From NCBI GenBank assembly GCA_961205875.1, contig OY540822.1:5706501-5770500 (forward strand): a DNA stretch of 64,000 nt, written 5' to 3'. A program made the position numbers and the translations under genes. Shown piece by piece: positions 36,701 to 42,200 of the stretch (its first letter is position 1; the number at the start of each line of letters is the position of its first letter). Below the pieces are notes generated by a model. That model searched no databases and had not been told where the DNA came from. It was given only the letters and a program-made list of their open reading frames with translations. The DNA is from Sialis fuliginosa. Its lineage: Eukaryota > Arthropoda > Insecta > Megaloptera > Sialidae.

Positions 36701-38738
36701 GCATATGGGGTGTCAAAATGTAGATCTCAATTAGCATAATTTGAGTGTCAGTTTTTTGGGAGTCTGTCTTTTGTCCATGTCTGCCTTTTGTCCTTGTCGG
36801 CCTGTTGTCCATGTCTACCTTTTGTCGTAGACCCGTAGTAATACTAACCCCTTTCTTACAAATAATTCATCTCATTTAACCGAATCTGTGTCTCTTACCG
36901 TTTAGGAAATCTCTATACATTTCACACTTATCTTGGACACCCTGTATAATAAAATATGAATATGAAACTAGTGTCTCTCTTTTCTTGATATTTAAAATCT
37001 CCGGATTAGAAAAAATAATACAAAAACATTTAATTATTATACTAAAAAAATAATATAAATAAATACTTAAAGTTGAATGATTTGAAAAATTTTGGTCAGA
37101 GAATTTAGAATATGTAGTCAGGAAAGTCGTTTGTTTTTTTTAAACTTGTGAACACCCTGCTAAAGATTGTCATTTATTGTATTGTTTTAGATACGAGACA
37201 TTAAATCTGAGTAAGTTCAGTTATGCAAGTCCTCCACTGTCCAGTGCAACTAGTCCACTGAATCACAACCAGGAGCAAGAAATCAAAGTGTGGCATTTGG
37301 TGAAACATCACGACAACAACGCTCAGAAAGAAGATGAAAGAAGTAACAAGATTGTGTCAGAGATTTACCTCACACGTCTGCTAGCGACTAAGGGCACATT
37401 GCAGAAGTTTGTCGACAACTTGTTCAAGACAATCTTCAGCACGGCTCACAGAGGTTCGGCGTTACCACTTGCTATCAAGTACATGTTTGACTTCCTCGAC
37501 GATCAAGCTCTGCAACACGGCATCACAGACCCGGAGGTAGTGCATACGTGGAAGAGCAACTCGCTACCTCTGCGCTTCTGGCTCAATCTCATCAAGAATC
37601 CAAACTTTGTGTTTGATATTCGCAAGTCTAACATTGTCGACTCTTGTCTGTCAGTTGTTGCCCAGACATTCATGGATTCATGTTCGACGTCAGATTACAG
37701 GCTTGGTAAGTGTAACTCAACAAAAGTTATTAAATTAAATTAATAAATGAATGCTTTAGTAAGATATAGAAACATTAATATTATTATTAATTTTGTATTT
37801 TTGTATTGTGGCGGAATTGAATGATTACTGGATTTTTTTATGCCGCGCCTCTAGCCTAGCTATTGCATCAGATATTTCCCTTTTCCAGGTCGTTCGAGGT
37901 GGTGAAGGAATTTGACTAGGGGTACTGTACTGACCCTAGTAACCTTTGCCTCGAGCGTAAAGAATTCATTATTATAGAAATCCGTCAAACTATGATATCG
38001 GGCTGAAGGAGGCCGTTTTTCACTTCGAGGTATCAAATGAAAATAAAGCTCTTAGATTATTAATATAAATTAACATTACAATAATATAAATATAAATTGT
38101 ATACAACGGATGTACATAACTGTGGATTCGGTAATGTACAGGTACCTCAGACTGAAATCGTTTATTCAACAATACAAGGGCTGAATACAATGTCTTGACT
38201 CTATCTCTCAGCGTTGAAGCTGAGAGTTGTGAGTAAAAATGAATTTTTGGATTGATTTTAATAGAACGCAGGCTCTGCTACGAAAGAATAAAAATTAGTT
38301 TTCAAGAAAGTGACGGTGTGTATTTTTGATTTGTAGGCAAAGATTCACCAAGCTCCAAGTTGTTGTACGCCAAAGATATCCCATGCTACAAGGAGTGGGT
38401 AGAACGCTATTACTCAGACATAAAGATGATGTCAGCCATCTCAGACCAGGACATGAACGCGATGCTCGCAGAGGAATCTAGGGTAAGAGTCACGAGCGTG
38501 TGCGACGTTTTTGACTTGACATTACCGATTTGTATTTCAGCTTCACACGACCGAGTTTAACACAAACTGTGCGCTGCACGAACTGTACACGTACGCAATG
38601 AAGTACAACGAACAGCTGACGGTGACGTTGAAGGAGGATGAGTTCTCACAGAAACAAAGACTCATCTATAAGCTGGAGCAGGTGCACAACATCATGGCGG
38701 CAGAGTGCAACCCGTGTTGTCACGAAGTCGCCTGCTAG
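6225..38738 (+). CDS. PlexA: Plexin, most like plexin A (complete, 19 coding exons)
   Basis: This is a transmembrane receptor for semaphorins that acts in axon guidance and adhesion through a cytoplasmic GAP for Rap/Ras GTPases (family knowledge). Coding exons: 6225-6746, 6815-7429, 10388-10573, 15766-15894, 16172-16272, 21206-21335, 23230-23392, 25445-25987, 26051-26630, 26698-26983, 27040-27285, 27345-27771, 27955-28219, 28890-29241, 29308-29485, 29550-29745, 37191-37705, 38337-38482, 38541-38738. All phases join, giving 5778 nt and 1925 residues, the usual plexin length. Domain order is signal peptide (about 1-26), Sema (to about 480), PSI1 (about 490-560), PSI2, PSI3, IPT repeats, one membrane helix (about 1258-1278), and a GAP domain split by a Rho-binding domain. 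The paired arginines of LLRRTESV (about 1443-1444) and the arginine of LPLRFW (about 1768) are the family's GAP arginines, so it should be active. Plexin A rather than B is inferred from the Sema and Rho-binding regions. The exon holding the start codon probably begins at 6214, so upstream non-coding exons are expected but not visible. Confidence 0.93.
6815..7429 (+). CDS. PlexA: Plexin coding exon 2: central Sema domain
   Basis: The acceptor is TTGATTGCAG and the donor ACG|GTAAGT, with phase 0 at both ends, for 205 codons. It encodes the middle blades of the Sema propeller, including the conserved-looking [19 protein letters not shown] stretch. Confidence 0.92.
7430..8370. other. Plexin intron 2, 5' part: no feature recognised
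   Basis: The interval is AT-rich with a poly-T run near 7880-7900. Near 8170-8300 there is transposon-style text (GTCCATCCGCCCGTCC) without recognisable ends. No coding sequence was found. Confidence 0.4.
8370..9170. repeat. Two tandem copies of a dispersed repeat
   Basis: A paragraph containing GCGCCTGTAGGGGGCTAAAA, GGCTTTGGTGGAACTACCAA and GGAGGGGCGTCATAGAA occurs at about 8590-8810 and again at about 8875-9100. A third copy lies at about 36380-36720 inside another plexin intron. The copies differ at scattered positions, which fits old non-coding transposon sequence. Confidence 0.6.
9240..9976 (+). mobile_element. Helitron-like non-autonomous element
   Basis: The left part carries ATGTCCTGACTGACTAATTC, shared with 34295 and 34919. 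The right end is GCGAAGCCGCGGGCAGGTCC followed by GCTAG and T. A GC-rich hairpin just before CTAG|T is the Helitron 3' end rule. No Rep/helicase coding sequence is present, and the 5' boundary is approximate. Confidence 0.45.
10388..10573 (+). CDS. PlexA: Plexin coding exon 3: Sema domain
   Basis: The acceptor is TGCTTCAG and the donor AAG|GTAGTC, phase 0 to phase 0, for 62 codons. It encodes the Sema strand series [20 protein letters not shown] and GHIKK, a typical late-Sema segment. Confidence 0.9.
10925..11432. mobile_element. Pogo/Tigger-type MITE
   Basis: The ends CAGTCGGGACTCATTTATTT (10925) and its imperfect complement ending CCCGACTG (11432) are flanked by TA on both sides. The right end holds repeated CGTTTATTnTAA-like phrases. 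CAGTCGRRNCTC ends with TA duplication are typical of pogo-type elements. The open frame inside (11080-11385) shows no family similarity and is treated as chance. A second partial copy of the end occurs at about 30811. Confidence 0.6.
11552..12138. mobile_element. Foldback MITE with arms of about 250 bp
   Basis: The left arm begins AGGGTGTCCCATAAGTGCG and the right arm ends with the inverted equivalent (CGCACTTATGGGACAC...CCCTG). The arms stay complementary almost to the centre, for example at GAGCATATACCAAAACTATTTT near 11880. TA lies just outside each end. There is no coding sequence. Confidence 0.7.
12783..13348 (+). repeat. Dispersed CAGTCCCCTG motif cluster with TATA-like sequence
   Basis: CAGTCCCCTG occurs exactly at 12783, 13325 and 13339, and as close variants at about 12980 and 13169. 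The last copy is followed directly by CTATATAAGGGG, a good TATA-box shape. No coding sequence starts just downstream. The role is unknown. Confidence 0.35.
13862..14339 (+). pseudogene. LINE reverse transcriptase ORF, C-terminal fragment (frameshifted)
   Basis: The frame from 13862 to about 14105 encodes a tryptophan-rich segment ([20 protein letters not shown]). After a one-frame shift near 14105 the reading continues with a cysteine-histidine motif (CTCDN...EHLIFQC) to a stop at 14337-14339. A CxC...HxxxxC knuckle after the RNase H region is usual at the end of ORF2 in R1/jockey-like non-LTR elements (family knowledge). The fragment lacks the polymerase domain and is broken, so it is non-functional. 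Confidence 0.5.
14651..15583. mobile_element. Foldback element with arms of about 200 bp
   Basis: The left arm contains AACATGTTAGACCCGGCAG and AACACCTGCATGAAATTTAC. The right arm (about 15371-15583) contains their complements in reverse order. The middle part repeats phrases of the type ACCTTGTCTGC twice. No ORF was found. It sits directly against the inverted repeat ending at 14645. Confidence 0.6.
15766..15894 (+). CDS. PlexA: Plexin coding exon 4: end of Sema
   Basis: The acceptor is TTGTTTCAG and the donor CGG|GTATGT, phase 0 to phase 0, for 43 codons. It encodes the last Sema strands ([20 protein letters not shown]), leading directly into PSI1. Confidence 0.9.
16172..16272 (+). CDS. 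PlexA: Plexin coding exon 5: first half of PSI1
   Basis: The acceptor is TTGTTACAG and the donor AA|GTAAGT, ending in phase 2. The cysteines of [20 protein letters not shown] mark a PSI domain. The lysine codon at its end is completed by exon 6. Confidence 0.92.
16674..17040. repeat. Nested inverted repeat inside the Harbinger-type element
   Basis: The phrase GGTCGCTGATGACGAATCTG with AATTTCAAAATTCAAAATGG at about 16737-16786 is repeated inversely at about 16981-17030. It looks like a smaller MITE inserted in the larger element. The outer limits are approximate. Confidence 0.45.
17460..17936 (+). CDS. MADF-domain protein of a PIF/Harbinger-type element (truncated)
   Basis: Reading from the ATG at 17460, residues 8 to about 105 fit a MADF (Myb/SANT-like in Adf-1) DNA-binding domain: [13 protein letters not shown] at the start, the basic [20 protein letters not shown] helix, and the closing [13 protein letters not shown]/Harbinger elements usually encode such a protein beside the transposase, and the MADF protein helps it bind the ends (family knowledge). 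The last residues run into the right terminal repeat, so the natural C-terminus is lost. Upstream in-frame codons to 17412 lie in non-coding element sequence. A transposon origin is much likelier than a host transcription factor. Confidence 0.6.
   Translation: MPKLNNEDNLKFIQLYRKEECLWNASIRQYKDRCMRETSLQKLNAALITIGIKMNTQEIKNKIKNLRATYCQELSKIEKSTKSGAGAKYEYKPKMNWFEEMHSFIKKNVPMKQLFESNCVSSANTVHLFPRACYVQCYLCNDTGSIFKHRVYRSSLLS
17996..18515. mobile_element. hAT-type MITE, 520 bp
   Basis: The ends CAGGGCCGGATTAA and TTAATCCGGCCCTG are perfect inverted repeats. They are flanked by the perfect 8-bp duplication CATCTATT (17988-17995 and 18516-18523). The interior holds an AAT microsatellite at about 18040-18065, A-runs and a G-run of about 18 at 18189. 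There is no coding capacity. This is one of the cleanest insertions in the window. Confidence 0.85.
18602..20386. mobile_element. Large foldback element with arms of about 700 bp (TA target)
   Basis: The left arm (18602 to about 19306) begins CACTCATCCAAAGAATTAAAGG. The right arm (about 19686-20386) is its inverted copy with few mismatches. About 380 bp lie between. TA flanks each end, as in Tc1/mariner-type MITEs. The open frames inside are shadows of the AT-rich arms. A single arm of the same family stands at 22236-22911. Confidence 0.8.
20440..20790 (-). mobile_element. Internally deleted relic of the DD37E transposon family
   Basis: The part at 20480-20630 matches the transposase 3' region at about 32640-32840, for example CAGTTTGAGTCATATTTACT versus the equivalent phrase at 32775-32795. 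It then passes directly into the CAATTTGAAATTGATAAGTC subterminal repeats and an end resembling that of the element at 31733-34002. The transposase middle is missing. Confidence 0.55.
21206..21335 (+). CDS. PlexA: Plexin coding exon 6: second half of PSI1
   Basis: The acceptor is TTTGTAG. One base completes the split lysine codon, then 43 codons follow to AGG|GTAAAT in phase 0. [17 protein letters not shown] and SGRC complete the cysteine pattern of PSI1. Confidence 0.9.
21400..22235. other. Plexin intron 6, 5' part
   Basis: No gene was found. The phrase CACGTGTTTCGACTTCACAAGAAGTCCTTATCAGGATG at 21722-21759, broken here by words only, is of a style seen near the ends of some arthropod retroelements. 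Without a reverse transcriptase nearby I leave it unassigned. Confidence 0.3.
22236..22911. mobile_element. Single arm of the 18602-20386 foldback family
   Basis: It is collinear with the right arm of the large foldback, from ATCAATCGGTCCGGAAAAACG to the terminal TTGGATAAGTGTA. It is more diverged and has no partner arm, so it is a half-copy or a remnant after loss of one arm. Confidence 0.7.
23230..23392 (+). CDS. PlexA: Plexin coding exon 7: linker after PSI1
   Basis: The acceptor is TTATTTCAG and the donor AGC|GTATGT, ending in phase 1. The 54 codons include [20 protein letters not shown] and [17 protein letters not shown], which resemble the stretch between PSI1 and PSI2 in plexins. Confidence 0.88.
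23626..23862. mobile_element. MITE, AGGGTGACCAGATTTTAG family, copy 1
   Basis: The left end is TACGGTGACCAGATTTTAG and the right end GGACTTGGTCACCCTA. A second copy with the same internal phrases (AAATGAAGACC, CCCTGAGACTCCGG) is at 43511-43799. No convincing target duplication is seen in this copy. Confidence 0.6.
23968..24373 (+). pseudogene. Non-LTR retrotransposon ORF1 (gag-like) fragment
   Basis: An ATG at 23968 opens a hydrophilic, lysine-rich sequence. After a frameshift near 24315 it continues as [17 protein letters not shown], a phrase of the type found in ORF1 proteins of arthropod jockey-like LINEs (recalled resemblance, not a search). The homology stops at a TA followed by a mariner-like end at about 24376, so a mariner insertion seems to have cut it. 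It is non-functional. Confidence 0.4.
24376..24966 (-). mobile_element. Truncated mariner inserted in LINE sequence
   Basis: The left end TTAGGTTGTTGCAAAAAAAA resembles an irritans-type mariner terminal repeat. It is followed on the minus strand by the C-terminal part of a mariner transposase. The other terminal repeat was not found, so the element is truncated. Confidence 0.55.
24451..24960 (-). pseudogene. Mariner transposase, C-terminal fragment
   Basis: The minus strand holds [20 protein letters not shown] (with the second catalytic Asp), [20 protein letters not shown] (with the third), and a C-terminal [10 protein letters not shown] stop at 24451. This is the mariner catalytic core: the DNARPH block and the SPDLSPTDYH-type block. 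An in-frame stop near 24825 and a frameshift between the tail and the body make it a relic. The N-terminal DNA-binding half is missing. Confidence 0.75.
24970..25440. other. Plexin intron 7, 3' part
   Basis: The interval is AT-rich with no recognisable gene or element ends. Confidence 0.4.
25445..25987 (+). CDS. PlexA: Plexin coding exon 8: PSI2 and following module
   Basis: The acceptor is TTGTTACAG and the donor CATG|GTGAGT. Phase 1 at entry and exit. PSI2 is seen in [19 protein letters not shown] then DWCVNGHRC. An Ig-like/IPT-type module with VFC-type cysteines follows ([20 protein letters not shown]). Residues about 616-796. Confidence 0.93.
26051..26630 (+). CDS. PlexA: Plexin coding exon 9: PSI3 and IPT repeats
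   Basis: The acceptor is TTTTTCAG and the donor TC|GTAAGT, ending in phase 2. PSI3 is [20 protein letters not shown] plus GWCQSSDRC. It is followed by an IPT start ([20 protein letters not shown]) and the next ([19 protein letters not shown]). The GG-T pattern is typical of IPT/TIG domains. Confidence 0.93.
26698..26983 (+). CDS. PlexA: Plexin coding exon 10: IPT region
   Basis: The acceptor is TTTTCAG and the donor AGT|GTAAGT. The first base completes a serine codon and the exon ends in phase 0. It finishes one IPT and begins another ([20 protein letters not shown]). Residues about 990-1085. Confidence 0.9.
27040..27285 (+). CDS. PlexA: Plexin coding exon 11: extracellular IPT region
   Basis: The acceptor is TGATTGTAG and the donor AAC|GTAAGT, 82 codons in phase 0 at both ends. 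It contains the cysteine of [10 protein letters not shown] and the tyrosine-rich [20 protein letters not shown] stretch. Confidence 0.9.
27345..27771 (+). CDS. PlexA: Plexin coding exon 12: last IPT, transmembrane helix, juxtamembrane helix
   Basis: The acceptor is TCTTCCAG and the donor AAG|GTAAAT, ending in phase 1. The hydrophobic run [20 protein letters not shown] (about residues 1258-1277) is followed by basic [10 protein letters not shown] and a helix rich in E/K/L ([15 protein letters not shown]), the juxtamembrane coiled-coil segment of plexins. Confidence 0.95.
27955..28219 (+). CDS. PlexA: Plexin coding exon 13: start of the cytoplasmic GAP domain
   Basis: The acceptor is TGTTCACAG and the donor ATAG|GTAAGT, ending in phase 2. 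[23 protein letters not shown] and [16 protein letters not shown] are landmarks of the plexin intracellular domain. The following intron is the one invaded by a mariner. Confidence 0.95.
28255..28856 (-). mobile_element. Internally deleted mariner in a tiny plexin intron
   Basis: The terminal inverted repeats CGAGGGTGGTATGAAAAGTT (28255) and the complement of TGAGGGTAGTCGAAAAGTTT (ending 28856) are flanked by TATA on both sides, containing the TA duplication. The minus strand still reads mariner transposase pieces such as [20 protein letters not shown] and a C-terminal ...[16 protein letters not shown], with stops and a large deletion. The element is about half the full mariner length. Without it the host intron would be about 66 nt. 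Confidence 0.85.
28890..29241 (+). CDS. PlexA: Plexin coding exon 14: GAP domain with arginine pair
   Basis: The acceptor is TTTGTAG and the donor ATA|GTAAGT, leaving in phase 0. It encodes [33 protein letters not shown] with the catalytic arginines (about 1443-1444), and [20 protein letters not shown]. This is among the best conserved parts of the protein. Confidence 0.96.
29308..29485 (+). CDS. PlexA: Plexin coding exon 15: start of the Rho-binding domain
   Basis: The acceptor is TTTTTCAG and the donor TTAG|GTAAGT, ending in phase 1. [20 protein letters not shown] and [13 protein letters not shown] are landmarks of the ubiquitin-like Rho-binding domain that interrupts the GAP. Confidence 0.94.
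29550..29745 (+). CDS. PlexA: Plexin coding exon 16: Rho-binding domain
   Basis: The acceptor is TTTCATAG and the donor ACAA|GTACGT, ending in phase 2. It carries [35 protein letters not shown] and [14 protein letters not shown], all matching plexin order. A 7.4-kb intron follows. Confidence 0.93.
29795..30180 (+). mobile_element. Tc1-type MITE fragment
   Basis: It begins TACACTAAACTCCAAAATTAAGGGA, given here in words as a TA followed by a CACTAAACTCC end. It continues with phrases (CTGTATCTCCGCGAAAAATG) related to but distinct from the 18602 foldback family. The phrase GAACGTTCTAGTTTTCGAAT also occurs inversely near 3760. No second end is clear. Confidence 0.45.
30256..30598. mobile_element. 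MITE with 48-bp terminal repeats, copy 1
   Basis: The left end TATGATTTATGTTAGTGATT and the right end AATCACTAACATAAATCATA are inverted repeats of about 48 bp. A nearly identical second copy lies at 30908-31253. There is no coding capacity. Confidence 0.75.
30812..31345. mobile_element. Outer inverted repeat enclosing MITE copy 2
   Basis: About 80 bp at 30824-30904 (including TATCCGACGTACACACAGAT and ACATTATTTGGGTGTGCGCG) returns inversely at about 31256-31335. MITE copy 2 sits exactly between the arms. Either the MITE landed at the centre of a palindrome, or the whole is a longer version of the same foldback. Confidence 0.6.
30908..31253. mobile_element. MITE with 48-bp terminal repeats, copy 2
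   Basis: This is nearly identical to copy 1 at 30256-30598, with only a few substitutions and a small A/T length change, so the two are recent duplicates. Confidence 0.75.
31346..31732. other. Plexin intron 16 spacer
   Basis: AT-rich sequence with no gene and no defined element. Confidence 0.4.
32190..32617 (-). mobile_element. TE fragment, CCGGGTGTTCC family, copy 2
   Basis: This is an inverse copy of the block at 3306-3720, ending GACGGGTGGTCTGGAACACC then CGGTATA. It lies between the left end and the transposase stop of the DD37E element, so it probably inserted into that element. Confidence 0.6.
32663..33690 (-). pseudogene. DD37E transposase (IS630/Tc1/mariner superfamily), one frameshift
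   Basis: From an ATG at about 33690, the minus strand encodes an N-terminal helix-turn-helix ([17 protein letters not shown]; then [12 protein letters not shown] after a shift of frame near 33615). The body runs to a stop at 32663, and 33484-32663 is open for 273 codons. The catalytic triad is visible: Asp in [12 protein letters not shown], Asp in [11 protein letters not shown], Glu in [12 protein letters not shown]. The last two are separated by 37 residues, hence DD37E. A cut-and-paste transposase acts on the terminal repeats at 31733 and 34002. The single frameshift would abolish the full-length product unless it is a sequencing error. Confidence 0.78.
33790..33995. repeat. Subterminal minisatellite of the DD37E transposon
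   Basis: About five units of 42 bp follow one another, each made of two half-units of the form CAATTTGAAATTGATAAGTC / CAATTTGAAATTGATTATTC. They lie immediately inside the right terminal repeat, where transposase-binding sites are expected. Open frames on both strands across it are caused by the repeat. Confidence 0.85.
34270..36098 (+). mobile_element. Helitron-like element, possibly two fused copies
   Basis: The left end is A|TCTATATACATATAATAACA and the right end GCGAAGCCGCGGGTAGCAG followed by CTAG|T. TC...CTAG between A and T is the Helitron pattern. The left-end text recurs at about 34889, so a second copy begins inside the first. No Rep/helicase ORF is present. Confidence 0.5.
34400..35880. 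repeat. Irregular tandem paragraphs inside the Helitron-like element
   Basis: About eight to nine units of roughly 110-170 bp repeat the phrases GGGTGTAAAAGTTTGTATGG, AAAATATTTTTTGGTCGGAT, ACTTGAAACTTAAAATAAAT and ACTCTTCAATACAAACAATG. Some units have lost one phrase. The minus-strand open frames across it are by-products of the periodicity. Confidence 0.75.
36125..36834. mobile_element. Element whose terminal repeats contain a GACAAAAGGCAGAC minisatellite
   Basis: The left end has four imperfect units of GGACAAAAGGCAGACRTGG type (36133-36205). The right end has the complementary units (TGTCTGCCTTTTGTCC type, 36757-36825). Between them is a copy of the repeat seen at 8590-9100, plus a C-run at about 36532-36550. 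There is no coding sequence. Confidence 0.6.
36841..37190. other. 3' end of plexin intron 16
   Basis: No element was recognised. The interval ends in the acceptor ATTGTTTTAG. Confidence 0.5.
37191..37705 (+). CDS. PlexA: Plexin coding exon 17: end of Rho-binding domain and second GAP half
   Basis: The acceptor is TGTTTTAG and the donor CTTG|GTAAGT, ending in phase 1. It encodes [69 protein letters not shown] (with the third GAP arginine) and [20 protein letters not shown]. These match plexins almost residue for residue. Confidence 0.96.
37706..38336. other. Plexin intron 17
   Basis: 631 nt without a recognisable element or gene. A less AT-rich patch at 37850-37960 is unassigned. Confidence 0.4.
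38337..38482 (+). CDS. PlexA: Plexin coding exon 18: GAP C-terminal part
   Basis: The acceptor is TTTGTAG and the donor AGG|GTAAGA, leaving in phase 0. [20 protein letters not shown] and [19 protein letters not shown] are plexin landmarks. Confidence 0.95.
38541..38738 (+). CDS. PlexA: Plexin coding exon 19: C-terminus and stop
   Basis: The acceptor is GTATTTCAG, then 65 codons and TAG at 38736-38738. [20 protein letters not shown] fits the last plexin helices. The tail is cysteine-rich ([10 protein letters not shown]), which is unusual, since most plexins end without a cysteine cluster as far as I recall. Confidence 0.93.
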   Translation, partial: LHTTEFNTNCALHELYTYAMKYNEQLTVTLKEDEFSQKQRLIYKLEQVHNIMAAECNPCCHEVAC

Positions 38739-38950
38739 ATTGTGCACGCGATCACAAATGTTGGGACGTAAATACACCTAATGATACTAAATGTTTTCAT
38801 CCTAAATGAATTTGCTCATGATATGTACATTCGATGTAATTTTGTTTTCATTAAGTACTATATATTATGATGTTTGGTGTTGGGGCCACCGCATGAGACA
38901 ACTGCTAGTTTGTTGTGCTCTACTCACATCATTTTATATTATATATATAT
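38739..38950 (+). other. Probable plexin 3' untranslated region
   Basis: No strong polyadenylation signal was seen in the first 200 nt. The first AATAAA is at 38968-38973, already inside a hAT-like repeat, so the transcript may end within that repeat. Confidence 0.35.
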
Positions 38951-39046
38951 CAGGGCTTCGAACCGAAAATAAACTGAAAATCGGAAAAACCGTTATTTTT
39001 TGCCGGAACGAAAACCGGAACCGAAACGAAAAAAAAATACCGGTTT

Positions 39047-39230
39047 TGTGAATTTCAGAGGATCTTGTGGAGAAATAATACAGACTTTGTGAAAATAATA
39101 TGTATTCTATTACGTTAAATTATACTTTTTATTACAAACACGTTTTCATCTTAACGGCCATACTTAGTTCCTTCTTGTTGTGTTAGATGTCGTGCAGTAC
39201 AAATTTACTATACGCACTACCAACCCAACA
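39047..39230 (-). repeat. 3' LTR of the copia element
   Basis: 184 bp, matching the other LTR base for base as read by eye. On the minus strand a purine stretch (AAGGAGGCG) immediately precedes it at 39231-39239 and serves as the polypurine tract. Confidence 0.92.
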
Positions 39231-39255
39231 CGCCTCCTTAAATTTGTATTACCTT

Positions 39256-42200
39256 TCATAATATACACAACGCTTTTCTAAACTTTTCAAATTTCACTGT
39301 ACCAAGAGATTTAGTTAAAATATCAGCAACATTCTCTTCTGAATTTACTTTTACAACTTCTATTATTTTGTTCATATAATTTTCATTTACAAAATGATAA
39401 TGAGTTTCAATATACTTTGAATTTTTTGTAAAATTTCCATGCTTGGCTATGCTAATAGCACCGGAATTATCTTCATATATCTTTACAGGTGCAGAAACTC
39501 CAATATTGAAGTCAGACAGAATATCTCTCACAATTTTTAACTCGCTTACACATTCAGACAATGCTACATATTCAGCTGATGTGGAAGACTTTGTTACACT
39601 ATTCTGTTTCTTTGATTTCCAAAAAATTACATTTTCATACATTTTAATTACATAACCTGTTGTAGATTTTCTGTCTGTCACATCCCCTGCCCAGTCGGCA
39701 TCTACATAACAACTTAAAATTTCTGCATCTTTATTTCTATAATAAGTTAACTTTAAATCTCTGGTTAACATCAAATACTTAAGAACTCTTAATGCATATT
39801 TATAATGAGTATTATCATAACAGTTTTGGAATCGACTTAGATAGTTCACACAAAAACTTATATCAGGTCTTGTACCTGAACTAATGTACAACAATGCACC
39901 GATTAAATTTCTATATTTTATCTCGTCACTTACTAATTTAGCAGGTAATAATTTTAAATTTTGCTCCATTGGAGTCGCATACAACTTACAGTTTTCTAGT
40001 TCATATTTTTTTTCTAATGATACAATATAATTTTCTTGATCTAAAGTCATTTTTCCATTAGTACAGTCATAACTTATATTAATACCTAAATATGTCTTAA
40101 TATTACCTAAATCCTTCATTTGGAATCTTTTCAACAACAAGCTCTTTATATTATTTAATTTTTCTTCATCTTTACAGCAAATTAGTAGATCATCAACAAA
40201 TAAGATTAAATAAACATTATTACCTTCCTCATTCAATACATACAGACAATTATCATTTATGCTTCTTTTGAAATTTAAGTTTCTTAAATAGTCATCAAAA
40301 CACTCATACCAAGCTCTAGGGCTTTCCCTTAAACCATAAAGTGCTTTATCAAGTTTTAACACTCTATTTGTACCATCCTCAAAACCTTGAGGTTGTTTTA
40401 CATACACTTCAGATTTAACTTTGCCATTTAAAAAGGCTGTTTCGACATCCATTTGCATTATAATTAAACCATTATTACAACAATATGACAATAAAATTTT
40501 TAACGTTTGCATTCTTGCAACAGGTGAATAAATATCATCAATCAACTCATTTTGTTGATATCCCCTAACTACTAACCTTGCTTTATAAATGTCATTAGCT
40601 TTTATAGTATAAACCCATTTTAAATCTAGAATTTTTTTGTCATTTGGCCTTTCAACAGAGACCCAAGTTTTATTTTTAATTAAACAACTTATTTCCTTAT
40701 TCATAGCTTCCTTCCAATTTTCAGGATTTTCGCAGTTCATCGCTTCAGTATAAGAAATAGGGTTACTCGCATTTACATAATTAACATAGACAATATTATT
40801 ATAAACAAAATTATCATCTTTTAGCTTCGCAGGTTTCCTTTTTTCTCTAGATGATCGTCTTAGTTCTGTATCTTGATTATTTTCTCTATTTATATCACTA
40901 TCATCTTGACTTTCATTTTCATTTATTCGAATTTTATTTACATTTTCTAAATCTTTTTCTGAATCAAGACCAATACAAGATGTACCTTCTTCAATAATAT
41001 CAACATGTCTAGCTACAACTATTTTATTATTTATTAGAACTCTATAACCAACATTTTCATAACCTAGTAGAACCCCTAAATCTGCTTTTCTATCCCATTT
41101 TGAATTTCTTTTTTGTTCTGGTACTCTCACAAAAACCCTACTACCATACAATCTTAAATGTTCTATACCTGGTTTTTCACCAAACATTATCTCATAAGGA
41201 GTTTTGTTTTTTATAATTGTATTAGTTAGAATTCTATTTTTCAAATAGGTTGCTGTTTTTACAATTTCTGGCCAAAACCGTTTATGTACTTTTGCTTCAG
41301 CTAACAAACATCTTGACATATCCATTATATCCCTATTATATTTTTCTGCTGTCCCATTTAATTCGTGAACATATGGTGGACAAGGTTCAATATAAATCCC
41401 CTTTTCTCCCACAAACTTATATATTTCATTATTTATATATTCTTTACCGTTATCACAACGTAATTTCTTTATTTTTTTTCCCGTCTTATTTTCAATTAAG
41501 TTTACATAGTTAACAAAACAATTATAAACCTCACTTTTGAATTTTATTACATGAACTTGAGCCACTTTACTGAAATCATCAATAAAAGTTAAAAAATATT
41601 TTTCTCCGTTTAAACCAGTAGTATAATGTGGTCCATTTAGATCTGTGTGTACAATTTCTAAAATTTCTTTTGCTCTGGTCCTTTCATTCTTAAATGGTAA
41701 ATTGTGCATTTTATTTTCTAGACATATGGCACATTTGAAATAATCAGACTCTAACTCTTTTGGTAGACCTTCTAAAATTTGTTTGTTACACATAGTTTCT
41801 AAATAATTAAAATTTACATGACCTAATGTCCTATGCAATTTTTCTTTTTCCGTCATATTACTTTTAATTGTTACATTTACTTCTGTTTTTATAATTGTAC
41901 TTGTCATACGGAATACATCGTTATTCTTAAATGCTATTGCGATTATATTACCATCTGTATTATATATTTTTGAAGTATTTCCCATTGATACAATTTTATT
42001 TTTACTTGTAACTTTACCGAAACTAATTAGATTTTTATCCATTTCTTTAACATAGAAAACATTTGACATTTTATTCTTAACCATTTGACCATAAACATTG
42101 AATTCATGTAATATATTACCTATTTTAGTAGCTTTTAATATACGACCATCAGCAATTTTGACACTTACTGGTATTTTAAGAACAATAGATTCATAAAAGT

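Noticed and set aside
6225..38738. Plexin B as the identity of the receptor
   Set aside because: The Sema start, the Rho-binding domain wording and the length fit plexin A better, though this rests on recalled sequences and a tree would be needed to be certain.
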